A DNA stretch of 27,741 nt, taken from assembly GCA_033791585.1 (NCBI GenBank), contig JASJGK010000081.1, positions 1-27,741 on the forward strand, read 5' to 3'. Each line of letters opens with the position of its first letter. Position 1 is the stretch's first letter. The notes under the pieces were generated by a model. That model was not told the origin of the DNA. It saw only the letters and a program-made list of their open reading frames with translations, and did no database searches. Below are positions 8,314 to 15,963 of the stretch, in pieces. The position numbers and the translations under genes were made by a program. The DNA is from JASJGK01 sp033791585 (GTDB lineage Bacteria > SAR324 > XYD2-FULL-50-16).

Positions 8314-10392
8314 TTAATCTAAGTAAAGCATAAGCAGTGTAGCAACACCGCTTATCAATAGTAACGAACTTCCAACAAGGGCTTGAATCCTACCTGATTG
8401 TAAGACACTCATCCCCCTTCCTGCGATTTGGGTAAACCAGGCGGTCTCATTGACCATCCCATCTACAATTTTGGCATCAAAAAGCCCAGCAAGTTGACCG
8501 AATATTCGGCCCAAGTGCCCAGCTCCATTGACAGCTCCATCAACGACTTTTTGGTCGAATTTGGCTAAAAAGCGATACAACTTACCCAGTGGTTCTACCA
8601 CAACCGTGTCATACAACTCATCAACATAATATTTGTTGGCAAGTAGAGTGAACAAGGCTTGGGGGCTAGATCCTGCCATAATTTTTTCTCTTGTCTGTGG
8701 GCTCTTAATGTATAAGAACCAAGCCAAGAAGGCCGTAAAAAGTGACCAACTAACAGTGCCAATCATCAAACCCCACTCTAGCATCTCATGCCTGTGGTGT
8801 TCCGCTTCTGTTAAAACAGGCGCAACATAGTTTGCTTGGTGATTTAAATTCACAACAAAAGGCTCTAAGTAATGAGAAAAGAGTTCACTACCGCCTAAAT
8901 AATCGGGCACGTTTAAAAAACCTAAAAGCAAAGCGGCAATCGCTAAAATAGCGATGGGCACTACAGTTCTTTTTGGTTGCTCATGGCAATGGTCCCAAGT
9001 CTCTTCGTCCCCTCGGTACTCACCGTAGAAAGTCATAAAGACAGCTCTCCACATGTAAAAACTAGTTATACCAGCAGCAACAAAGCCTAAGGCCCAAAGG
9101 ATTGGGTGCCCTGATAAAAAGGCCCCCTCTAAAATTTCATCTTTACTAAAGAAGCCTGAAGTACCAGGGAAACCCATAATGGCAAAGGTTGCAGCAATAA
9201 AGGAGTAACCTGTAATAGGCATCTTTTTTAAGACTCCACCCATTTTTCTCATATCTTGCTCATGGTGAAGCGCCACAATAATGGAACCTGCTGCCATAAA
9301 CAAGCAAGCCTTAAAGGCTGCGTGAGTCAAGAGGTGAAATAAACCGTAAGAAAAAGAGCCAACTCCCATGCCTAAAAACATGTAACCCAACTGACTTACA
9401 GTGGAATAGGCCAACACCTTTTTAATATCCATCTGGGCCATACCAACGGTCGCCGCAAAGAAACAAGTCAAGGCACCTATGAGAGCGATAAATTCCATGG
9501 CCTCAGGGGCCAGGCTATAAATAAAGAACATTCGACCGATCATGTAAACGCCAGCAGTAACCATGGTTGCTGCGTGAATTAGAGCGGAAACAGGTGTCGG
9601 GCCAGCCATCGCATCAGGCAACCAGATATAAAGTGGGATTTGAGCAGATTTACCCATTGCACCAATGAAGAAGCAAATGGAAACCACCTCTAAGAGAGGC
9701 CAATTCCAGATGGTAAACTGGCTCAAGGTCAAGGCTCTTTCTTCTAATTCCCCAAAAGATAAAGTAACAATATCAAAGTTTAGTGAGGAGTAGAGTACCA
9801 GTAAAAACATTCCAACAATAAAGCCTAAGTCACCAATGCGGTTGACAATAAAGGCTTTTTTACCAGCAGTTGCAAAATCATAGTTAGAAAACCAGAAGCC
9901 AATGAGCAAGTAACTACAAAGGCCTACGCCCTCCCAACCTAGGAACATAATCAAAAGATTATCGCCCAAGACCAGCATCAACATGGCAGATAAGAAAAGG
10001 TTAATGTATGCAAAGAATCGCCAGAAGGATTCATCCTTGTGCATGTAGCCCATAGAATAAATATGGATCAAACTGCCGACACCAGTGATAATCATCAACA
10101 TCATCGAAGTCAGGGTATCATATCTAAAGGCCCAATCAACAGAGAATTCAGCAACAGAAACCCAAGTGGCCATAGTTACACGTACAATACGTTGCTCAGG
10201 TTCCATCCCAAGTAACACAAAGAAACTGCTAAAGGCTAAGACAGCTGCAATGACTGGCGTTGCGCAGCCAATGATCCCTGTCATATTCTCGCCTAATGCA
10301 GCTTGGATTTTTTTCCCAAAAAGCCCCAATACCAAAGCGCCTAGTAACGGTAGAAAGGGGATAATCGTAATTGATGTTTGGATAAAGTCCAT
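8314..10392 (-). CDS. nuoL: Complex I membrane subunit L (distal antiporter-like)
   Basis: 692 aa, in the range of full NuoL, the distal proton-channel subunit. The N-terminal two thirds carry GWEGVGLCSYLLIGFWF with the conserved glutamate, then GKSAQIPLYIWLPDAMAGPT with the conserved lysine, and HAATMVTAGVYMIGR. The C-terminal third (from about residue 500) contains a hydrophilic stretch and final membrane segments, consistent with the long lateral amphipathic helix that NuoL lays along NuoM and NuoN. Its presence argues for a true complex I rather than a minimal membrane hydrogenase. The ribosome site AAAGGA lies five bases before the ATG, and nuoK ends only two bases upstream. Confidence 0.96.
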   Translation of the reverse strand: MDFIQTSITIIPFLPLLGALVLGLFGKKIQAALGENMTGIIGCATPVIAAVLAFSSFFVLLGMEPEQRIVRVTMATWVSVAEFSVDWAFRYDTLTSMMLMIITGVGSLIHIYSMGYMHKDESFWRFFAYINLFLSAMLMLVLGDNLLIMFLGWEGVGLCSYLLIGFWFSNYDFATAGKKAFIVNRIGDLGFIVGMFLLVLYSSLNFDIVTLSFGELEERALTLSQFTIWNWPLLEVVSICFFIGAMGKSAQIPLYIWLPDAMAGPTPVSALIHAATMVTAGVYMIGRMFFIYSLAPEAMEFIALIGALTCFFAATVGMAQMDIKKVLAYSTVSQLGYMFLGMGVGSFSYGLFHLLTHAAFKACLFMAAGSIIVALHHEQDMRKMGGVLKKMPITGYSFIAATFAIMGFPGTSGFFSKDEILEGAFLSGHPILWALGFVAAGITSFYMWRAVFMTFYGEYRGDEETWDHCHEQPKRTVVPIAILAIAALLLGFLNVPDYLGGSELFSHYLEPFVVNLNHQANYVAPVLTEAEHHRHEMLEWGLMIGTVSWSLFTAFLAWFLYIKSPQTREKIMAGSSPQALFTLLANKYYVDELYDTVVVEPLGKLYRFLAKFDQKVVDGAVNGAGHLGRIFGQLAGLFDAKIVDGMVNETAWFTQIAGRGMSVLQSGRIQALVGSSLLLISGVATLLMLYLD

Positions 10393-10394
10393 GG

Positions 10395-10706
10395 TTATCC
10401 TTTTAAACTGATCAATTCATCAGCCTGTACATGGTTGTATTCTTTATAAGCAGCAATAGCGATTCCCAAGGCAACAACGGCTTCCGCCGCGGCCAATAAG
10501 ATAATAAAAATCGCAAATATTTGCCCATCAAGTTGGTTTCCCTTCGAAGGTGTAAAGTAAGAGAAAGCCATAAAATTTAAAGCGGCAGAGTTTAAAACCA
10601 GTTCCACGCCCATCAAAATTCCGATGGTGTTCTTTTTGGAAATAAACATGATCATGCCCAAGGCAAAGAGGCCTGCTGAAACCATTAAGTAAGCAGATAA
10701 ACCCAT
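10395..10706 (-). CDS. nuoK: Complex I membrane subunit K
   Basis: 103 aa with three membrane helices, as usual for NuoK (MrpC-like). The two membrane glutamates needed for proton transfer are visible: E35 in GVELVLNSAALN and E75 in AAAEAVVALGIA. The start overlaps the nuoJ stop as TAATG (one shared base), so the two are translationally coupled. Confidence 0.95.
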   Translation of the reverse strand: MGLSAYLMVSAGLFALGMIMFISKKNTIGILMGVELVLNSAALNFMAFSYFTPSKGNQLDGQIFAIFIILLAAAEAVVALGIAIAAYKEYNHVQADELISLKG

Positions 10707-11206
10707 TAGTCTTTCTCCCTTTGTAAAACTATTAAAACAGACCCGACCATTGCTGCCAGCAGCAAGAAGGAAATCACCTCAAAGGGTAGTATGTAATCTT
10801 TTAGTAATAATTTGCCTAACTCAGCAGTCGTTGGCTCACGCACACCCTTTTCTAAAAGGGTCCATTCTGTTTTTTCAAAAACAGTCAAGAGTACGGCCAT
10901 GAAGGACACACCGCTGAAAAAAGTAAGAATCCCTTGGAAGGAAAGGTTACTTATCTCAGGTTTTGCAATGTCACCCGTCAACATAGTACCGAAAATCAAG
11001 AGTACATTGACACCACCTGCATAAACCATCAGTTGGACCATGGCAACAAAGTCGCCACCCAATAAGACGTAAAACCCAGCCATGCCAAAAAGCACAAAAA
11101 ACAAAGTAAATGCTGAGTGGAGCATGTTGGATGAAAATGCCACAATGCTAGCGGTAACTAGCACAAATATGGTAAAGAACATAAAAAACAGATCAGGGAC
11201 ATGCAT
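10706..11206 (-). CDS. nuoJ: Complex I membrane subunit J
   Basis: 166 aa with about five membrane helices, normal for NuoJ. The conserved helix-3 segment reads VQLMVYAGGVNVLLIFGTML, the region that changes between pi and alpha helix in complex I structures. The membrane core ends with a helix containing VISFLLLAAMVGSVLIV and a short basic tail. The start overlaps the nuoI stop as TAATG, and the stop overlaps the nuoK start the same way. Confidence 0.94.
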   Translation of the reverse strand: MHVPDLFFMFFTIFVLVTASIVAFSSNMLHSAFTLFFVLFGMAGFYVLLGGDFVAMVQLMVYAGGVNVLLIFGTMLTGDIAKPEISNLSFQGILTFFSGVSFMAVLLTVFEKTEWTLLEKGVREPTTAELGKLLLKDYILPFEVISFLLLAAMVGSVLIVLQREKD

Positions 11207-11823
11207 TATTCTTCTCCTTTTGATTCTGTTTCTGGTGCTTGTGCAACTTCTTCTTTCGCTGCAGCGGCTTTAGCTGCTTTTTTTAGCGCAGCTTCTGCTT
11301 CAATAATTTTGCCCTTAGCCTCAGCATCGGCAGCCTCTTGCGGGGTTACGAACTTTAAAACCAAGGCCTCTACTGTGGAGGTATTCATTTCAAATTCGTT
11401 AGTGTGATAAATGGCCCCCGTTGGGCAAGGCTCAACACAAAGCCCACAAAACATACATTTTGCAATATCAATATCAAATCTTGTAGCGGCTCTGGTTTTA
11501 ACAGCCATCTTGCCACTTCGACCTGGAAATTTTTCTTTTTCACATTTGACGTTGGTTATAGCAATCACATCAATAGGGCAGGCTCTCATACAGATCAAAC
11601 AGGCTGTACAGATTTCCATGTCCACATGCAAAATACCACGGTAATTGGGAGACATTCCCATCATGGGTCCGTTGTAAGTCTTTCTTTGGGACTCAACAGA
11701 ACGAACGTCAACCTCGGGGTATTGTATCGTTACAGCAGGAAAGAACAAACTTGAAAAAGTTATGCTCATACCTTCAAATGCTGATGTAACCCCGTGGATT
11801 ATATTGTTAAAATAGGTTTTCAT
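11206..11823 (-). CDS. nuoI: Complex I subunit I, 2x[4Fe-4S] ferredoxin-like
   Basis: 205 aa peripheral subunit carrying clusters N6a and N6b, which pass electrons towards NuoB. Cluster motifs: C72/C75/C78 with C82 followed by P, and C123/C126/C129 with C133 followed by P (ICTACLICMRACP and KCMFCGLCVEPCP). The N-terminal amphipathic helix that sits on the membrane arm is present. Beyond the usual end (about residue 160) is an extra tail of about 45 residues rich in Ala, Glu and Lys with a helix-forming pattern (EAEAALKKAAKAAAAKEE). The gene begins five bases after nuoH and shares one base with nuoJ. Confidence 0.95.
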   Translation of the reverse strand: MKTYFNNIIHGVTSAFEGMSITFSSLFFPAVTIQYPEVDVRSVESQRKTYNGPMMGMSPNYRGILHVDMEICTACLICMRACPIDVIAITNVKCEKEKFPGRSGKMAVKTRAATRFDIDIAKCMFCGLCVEPCPTGAIYHTNEFEMNTSTVEALVLKFVTPQEAADAEAKGKIIEAEAALKKAAKAAAAKEEVAQAPETESKGEE

Positions 11824-11828
11824 TATTT

Positions 11829-13043
11829 TTATTCAGCTACTGCTGCCTCCGCTTCGACTTCCGTAACAGGAGGAGCTACATAATCTGTTGCTCTAGAATT
11901 TACAGGTGTTGCATGTTCTTTGTAGTTGGCAACAACACGAGTAGAAAATTTAAAGAGTAGGCCTAAAAAGCCTAGGAACATTGCGTGACTAACAACCTGC
12001 TGAATCATGGGGCTATCCCAAGAAATCAACATAAAAACAGCCTGACCAAAGAAGGCCACAAAAGACATTGGTAGTAGATACTTCCAAGAAAATTCCATCA
12101 ATTGATCAATTCTAAATCTTGGTAGCGTCCATCGTAACCATACAAGAACAAAAATCATGAACAAGGTTTTAGCACTGAACACAAGTAAGCTGATCAAAGC
12201 ATTTTCGCCTAAAAAGCCCGGTAAGTTACCACCGCCTAAAAAGACAGCTGTTGCTGTTGCACCAACTACCCAACAATTGCCAAATTCAGCGAGGCCAAAG
12301 GCTGCGAAACGGAAACCTGTGTATTCTGTAAAGAAACCAGCAACCAATTCTGATTCTGCTTCAGGTAAATCAAAGGGAACTCGGTTAGATTCGGCAATGG
12401 ACCCAACAAAGAAAATTAAGAAAGCCAACATAGAAAAGGGATTTTGAAAGGCTATCCAGTCCCAAGGCAACCAGCCTTGCGCCCGCATCAAGCCACCCAT
12501 AGAAAGGCTACCAGCAATTAAAATTGCGGGAAGTAAGCCCATAGCTACTGGAATTTCGTAAGATACAATCTGAGCTGCGGCACGCATTCCGCCGAGCAAA
12601 GCCCATTTACTGTTACTTGCCCAGCCAGCCATCAAAATTCCAATCACAACCAAGGCTGTTATCGAAATCAGATATAAAAGGCCAACATCAAGGTCGGCAG
12701 GGATCCAATTTGGGCCCCATGGCAGCACCACAAAAGTAGCAAATACACCAACCACCGTCATAAATGGAGCCAAACGGAACATAGTCTGGTCAGCCCCTTG
12801 CGGGATAATTTCTTCTTTTATAATTAACTTTACAGCATCAGCAAGCCACTGGAGTAATCCCTGAGGTCCAACTCGGTTTGGACCGCAACGAAACTGAAAC
12901 CTTGCAGCCAAACGCCGTTCTATCCAAGTCATAAACCCAGCAAAAATAGCCAAAAAGTGGATTAGGATGGTGCCAACGATAATCGCTGTTATGAAGATTG
13001 CTAAATCTTCTGACAGTCCTAATGAGATGAACAAAGATTCCAT
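11829..13043 (-). CDS. nuoH: Complex I membrane subunit H (quinone-site subunit)
   Basis: 404 aa. NuoH joins the membrane and peripheral arms and forms much of the quinone chamber. Hallmarks are IKEEIIPQGAD, AESNRVPFDLPEAESELVAG and FTEYTGFRFAAF, plus LRWTLPRFRIDQLM near the end; about eight membrane helices are apparent. The C-terminus has about 25 extra hydrophilic residues ending VTEVEAEAAVAE, acidic and Ala-rich like the tail of the neighbouring NuoI. The ribosome site AAAGGA lies nine bases before the ATG. It follows nuoD after 18 bases with no nuoE, nuoF or nuoG between, which is where those genes sit in the classical 14-gene operon. Confidence 0.95.
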   Translation of the reverse strand: MESLFISLGLSEDLAIFITAIIVGTILIHFLAIFAGFMTWIERRLAARFQFRCGPNRVGPQGLLQWLADAVKLIIKEEIIPQGADQTMFRLAPFMTVVGVFATFVVLPWGPNWIPADLDVGLLYLISITALVVIGILMAGWASNSKWALLGGMRAAAQIVSYEIPVAMGLLPAILIAGSLSMGGLMRAQGWLPWDWIAFQNPFSMLAFLIFFVGSIAESNRVPFDLPEAESELVAGFFTEYTGFRFAAFGLAEFGNCWVVGATATAVFLGGGNLPGFLGENALISLLVFSAKTLFMIFVLVWLRWTLPRFRIDQLMEFSWKYLLPMSFVAFFGQAVFMLISWDSPMIQQVVSHAMFLGFLGLLFKFSTRVVANYKEHATPVNSRATDYVAPPVTEVEAEAAVAE

Positions 13044-13061
13044 CAGTGTTTATCCTTTTAT

Positions 13062-14189
13062 TTAACGGTCTAATTCAGGAGCTACCACATCTAAAGAGCC
13101 GATAATGGCCACTAAATCTGCAATGTAGGTTCCTGGAGCAACTGCCTCGATGATAGACATTGCTGTAAATGATCCCGAACGAATCTTAAGTCGATTTGGT
13201 GACGTTGTTCCGTTCGATTGAATAAAATAACCTGTATCCCCACGAGGTGTCTCGTGGCGTACATAAATATGTCCAACTGGTGGCTTAATGTTGTTCTTCA
13301 CCTTGCCTTTAATAGGGCCATCTGTCCCAGCTAAAAGCTTCAGGCCTTGGCGGATGATTTTAATAGATTCTCGAATTTCCTCACAGCGCAAGAAAAAGCG
13401 GTCGTAACTATCGCCAACTTCACCTTCAACACCCTTACCAATAGGAATTTCAAAATCCAGTTCAGGGTAAATTGAGTAAGGCTCATCTTTTCTAACATCC
13501 GACTTCACGCCACTTGCTCGCAAGTTTGGGCCAACCAGATTATAGTCAATGGCCATTTCAGCGGGGATAACCGCCAAATTTGCCATTCGATTGATAAAAA
13601 TTCGGTTGTAAGTCACCAAGCGGTTCATCTGTTCCATTGCTAAATCAAAATGATCTACAAATTCTTCACACTTATCAATCCACCCTGGAGGGGCATCATG
13701 CATTACACCACCGATGCAAATATAATTGTAAGTCAGTCTAGCACCACTGAGCATTTCCAAGAGATCATTGATATATTCTCTTTCTGCTAGTAGCTGAATA
13801 AAAGGAGTAAAGGCACCAATATCCATGGCGCAAGTTCCAATGGCAACTAAATGACTAGAAATTCGATTTAACTCTGCCGATAAAACGCGCAAAACTTCAG
13901 CCCTTCTAGGCACTTCAGCCCCAATTAACTTTTCCACAGCTGTGGAATAGGCCCAGTTGGCGTTCATGGCGCAAAGATAATCTACACGGTCAGTGTAGGG
14001 TACAAATCCCTGCCAAGTCACTCCCTCTGCAATCTTTTCAATGGATCTATGTAAGTAACCAACATCGGGGGTACACTTATGGATGATCTCACCATCAGTT
14101 TCCACAATAAAGCGAATCACACCATGGGTAGAAGGGTGCTGCGGCCCCATGTTGATTGTCATGTATTGTGTAGTCAGTTGCTTATTCAT
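13062..14189 (-). CDS. nuoD: Complex I subunit D (49 kDa, quinone-binding)
   Basis: About 375 aa peripheral-arm subunit related to the large subunit of NiFe hydrogenases. With NuoB and NuoH it forms the quinone site. Recognised by MGPQHPSTHGVIRF with the quinone-site histidine, VGYLHRSIEK, YTDRVDYLCAM, ELNRISSHL and the end DVVAPELDR. I place the start at the third codon of the open frame (ATG, protein MNKQLTT) because a GGGG ribosome site lies six bases upstream; the alternative ATG at 14195 directly abuts it. Either start overlaps the nuoC stop (8 or 14 bases). NuoC and NuoD are separate proteins here, not fused. Confidence 0.95.
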   Translation of the reverse strand: MNKQLTTQYMTINMGPQHPSTHGVIRFIVETDGEIIHKCTPDVGYLHRSIEKIAEGVTWQGFVPYTDRVDYLCAMNANWAYSTAVEKLIGAEVPRRAEVLRVLSAELNRISSHLVAIGTCAMDIGAFTPFIQLLAEREYINDLLEMLSGARLTYNYICIGGVMHDAPPGWIDKCEEFVDHFDLAMEQMNRLVTYNRIFINRMANLAVIPAEMAIDYNLVGPNLRASGVKSDVRKDEPYSIYPELDFEIPIGKGVEGEVGDSYDRFFLRCEEIRESIKIIRQGLKLLAGTDGPIKGKVKNNIKPPVGHIYVRHETPRGDTGYFIQSNGTTSPNRLKIRSGSFTAMSIIEAVAPGTYIADLVAIIGSLDVVAPELDR

Positions 14190-14706
14190 CGTCATCCCCT
14201 TTTTTAACTTGGAAACTTAAGGTCAACTCAGTGGGATGGTTGTCAACACCTTGGTAGGTCAAGGGTGCAACGTAATCTTTTCTTAAAGGGTGGCCTTCCC
14301 AATCATCAGGCAACATAATCCGACGTAAATCAGGGTGAGCTATAAATTCAACCCCCAAAAGGTCGTAAGTTTCACGCTCTAACCAGTTGGCGGCGCTCCA
14401 AAGCCCACAAGCGGTATCAACCTTACAGTTGTCTAAGGGCACGGGGCATTCAATAGCTAAGGTGTGACCCTTTGAGTAAGAGGTCAAATGGTAAAAAAGG
14501 TTGATTACTTCGCCTTCATGAACTCCTGTTTGACTAGCTAACACTTTGTAATCTAAAGTCGGAGACTCTTTACAAAAGGTTAAAGTTGCAAGCAAACCCT
14601 CAGGCGTAACCTTGATCGACGGCGAAACCTCGCCTTCCAGTAATTCAATGGAGCCTTTTAGGGCTTCCTGCTGCTCAAGCAGCGCAAAGGCTTCAGATGT
14701 ACGCAT
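14182..14706 (-). CDS. nuoC: Complex I subunit C (30 kDa)
   Basis: 174 aa peripheral-arm subunit that clamps NuoD and NuoB. The family signature is clear: ERETYDLLGVEF, HPDLRRIMLPDDWEGHPLRK, then DY. The chosen ATG (14704-14706; MRTSEAF) overlaps the end of nuoB by 14 bases. The open frame extends to a TTG at 14760, but that adds 18 basic residues read entirely from within nuoB and is less likely. Confidence 0.93.
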   Translation of the reverse strand: MRTSEAFALLEQQEALKGSIELLEGEVSPSIKVTPEGLLATLTFCKESPTLDYKVLASQTGVHEGEVINLFYHLTSYSKGHTLAIECPVPLDNCKVDTACGLWSAANWLERETYDLLGVEFIAHPDLRRIMLPDDWEGHPLRKDYVAPLTYQGVDNHPTELTLSFQVKKGDDDE

Positions 14707-15196
14707 TGTCTTTTGATTTTTGTAAGTACTTTTCTGACTTGATCTTCTTTTGGAGTTCAAGCAAAGCAGACGTTAAAGCTTCTGGGCGTGGTGGGCAACC
14801 AGGCAGATAGATATCTACAGGAATCACACGGTCAACGCCATCTAAAACAGAATATGCAGGTTGAAACAACCCACCAGAATTGGAGCAACTGCCCATAGAG
14901 ATTACATATTTTGGCTCAGGCATCTGGTCATAAAGAGTTTTCACTCTGCTAGCCATTTTTAAAGTCACGGTTCCAGCGACAATCATTAAGTCTGATTGCC
15001 TAGGCGAGGCACGAGGCACAGACCCAAACCTGTCTAAATCGCCACGAGGCCCACCAGTCTGCATCATTTCAATTCCGCAGCAGGCAAGACCAAAGAGCAT
15101 GTAAAATAAACTATTGGCTCGCGCTTTGTTTAAAAGATCATCAACAGTACCAATGATTATATTCTCAGGTAATGTATTAAGTAGATTTCGTTTCAT
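14693..15196 (-). CDS. nuoB: Complex I subunit B (cluster N2 carrier)
   Basis: 167 aa subunit that holds [4Fe-4S] cluster N2, the last cluster before quinone. All four ligands are visible: tandem C39-C40 (LACCGIEMM), C104 (GSCSNSGG) and C134 (PGCPPRPEAL). The basic motif PRASPRQSDL is also present. The ATG lies 36 bases after the nuoA stop with only a weak AGAG ribosome site. Presence of N2 and its ligands shows the quinone-reducing end is intact even though NuoEFG are absent. Confidence 0.96.
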   Translation of the reverse strand: MKRNLLNTLPENIIIGTVDDLLNKARANSLFYMLFGLACCGIEMMQTGGPRGDLDRFGSVPRASPRQSDLMIVAGTVTLKMASRVKTLYDQMPEPKYVISMGSCSNSGGLFQPAYSVLDGVDRVIPVDIYLPGCPPRPEALTSALLELQKKIKSEKYLQKSKDNAYI

Positions 15197-15232
15197 AATC
15201 TCTAACTTTAAAACTTATTGATTTTAGTGTTC

Positions 15233-15685
15233 TTAATTTTTAGCTTTGTTGTTCTTAACTTCGTCACGAACCCAATCCAAACCACCTTGGCTCCAAACAT
15301 AGATTAAACCAGACATTAAGATCAAAACAAAAATGGTAATTTCTACAAAGGCCATCATGCCCCAACCATCAAAGAGTAGCTCTTTAAATACCACACTTAC
15401 GGGGTACATCACAGCGATTTCTACATCAAAGATAACAAAAACCAACGCTACCAAATAAAAGCGCATATTGAATTGGACTAATCCAGAGCCAATAGGGTCT
15501 TCACCACAGTCATAAACCTTTGATTTGTCGCTACTTGGCCTGTAAGGGCTTAAAAATTGCGCTACAAATAAATTCATCAGCACAAACCCAGATGGGATCA
15601 CGAGAAATAAAAAGACATATCCAAATTGAGCTAACATAAACTTTTCTACTGTATATTGGCGCTTTTCGAGCGCAGTTCTGTCCAC
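15233..15685 (-). CDS. nuoA: Complex I membrane subunit A
   Basis: NuoA/ND3-type subunit with three membrane helices, first gene of the operon. The loop between helices 1 and 2 carries KVYDCGEDPIGSG, equivalent to the conserved YECG loop near the quinone site, followed by NMRFYLVALVFVIFDVEIA, a strong family signature. The longest frame starts at GTG (15683-15685; 150 aa). An ATG at 15635-15637 (MLAQFGYVF) would give 134 aa, closer to the family's usual length and start. Neither has a good ribosome site. With the predicted promoter, the GTG would be only about 15 bases from the transcription start, so the internal ATG is a serious alternative. Confidence 0.93.
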   Translation of the reverse strand: MDRTALEKRQYTVEKFMLAQFGYVFLFLVIPSGFVLMNLFVAQFLSPYRPSSDKSKVYDCGEDPIGSGLVQFNMRFYLVALVFVIFDVEIAVMYPVSVVFKELLFDGWGMMAFVEITIFVLILMSGLIYVWSQGGLDWVRDEVKNNKAKN

Positions 15686-15706
15686 AAGTCATCGAAAGAC
15701 TATAAG

Positions 15707-15736
15707 ATTATAAAGAGTTTGGCAAACTTTCATCAA
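15707..15736 (-). promoter_or_regulatory. Sigma70-like promoter of the nuo operon
   Basis: On the minus strand -35 TTGATG (15731-15736), an 18-base spacer and a consensus -10 TATAAT (15707-15712) predict initiation near 15700, just upstream of nuoA. The -10 is perfect and the -35 matches 4 of 6. Confidence 0.6.
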
Positions 15737-15781
15737 GCTTTTCTAACAAATAGTTACATCTTTTTTAACTATCTAGAAATT

Positions 15782-15791
15782 CGAATATTCG
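15782..15791. promoter_or_regulatory. 10-bp palindrome upstream of the nuo promoter
   Basis: CGAATATTCG is a perfect palindrome centred about 50 bases upstream of the nuo -35 box. The position would suit an activator site, but it resembles no operator I can name and may be chance in AT-rich DNA. The rest of 15740-15910 shows nothing else I can support. Confidence 0.2.
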
Positions 15792-15913
15792 TATGAATCT
15801 TATAGCTACAGAATAGAGAGGCATTTATAGCTTTTGACGGCTAAACTTGCAAGAAAATCGCCCTTAGGGAACAGGGGAATAAGGGGAAGTAGAAATGAAA
15901 TAAATCTTATTTT

Positions 15914-15936
15914 AAAGAGGCTTAGAGCCTCTTTTT
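15914..15936 (-). terminator. Terminator after purF
   Basis: AAAGAGGCT-TAG-AGCCTCTTT forms a nine-base-arm hairpin 28 bases past the purF stop. The minus-strand side is followed by only a short T run, whereas the plus side has T6, so it may be bidirectional. It separates purF from the nuo promoter. Confidence 0.6.
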
Positions 15937-15963
15937 TAACTTGAACCCCTGATAAAAATATGC

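Noticed and set aside
13044..13061. Possible hidden or degraded nuoE, nuoF or nuoG between nuoD and nuoH, or in shadow frames
   Set aside because: Only 18 bases separate the two genes, and no other frame in the window encodes the NuoF or NuoG flavin and iron-sulfur motifs.
14707..14760. TTG start of NuoC 18 codons upstream
   Set aside because: It lies wholly within nuoB and adds a basic stretch unlike NuoC starts; the ATG at 14706 gives a normal overlap and length.
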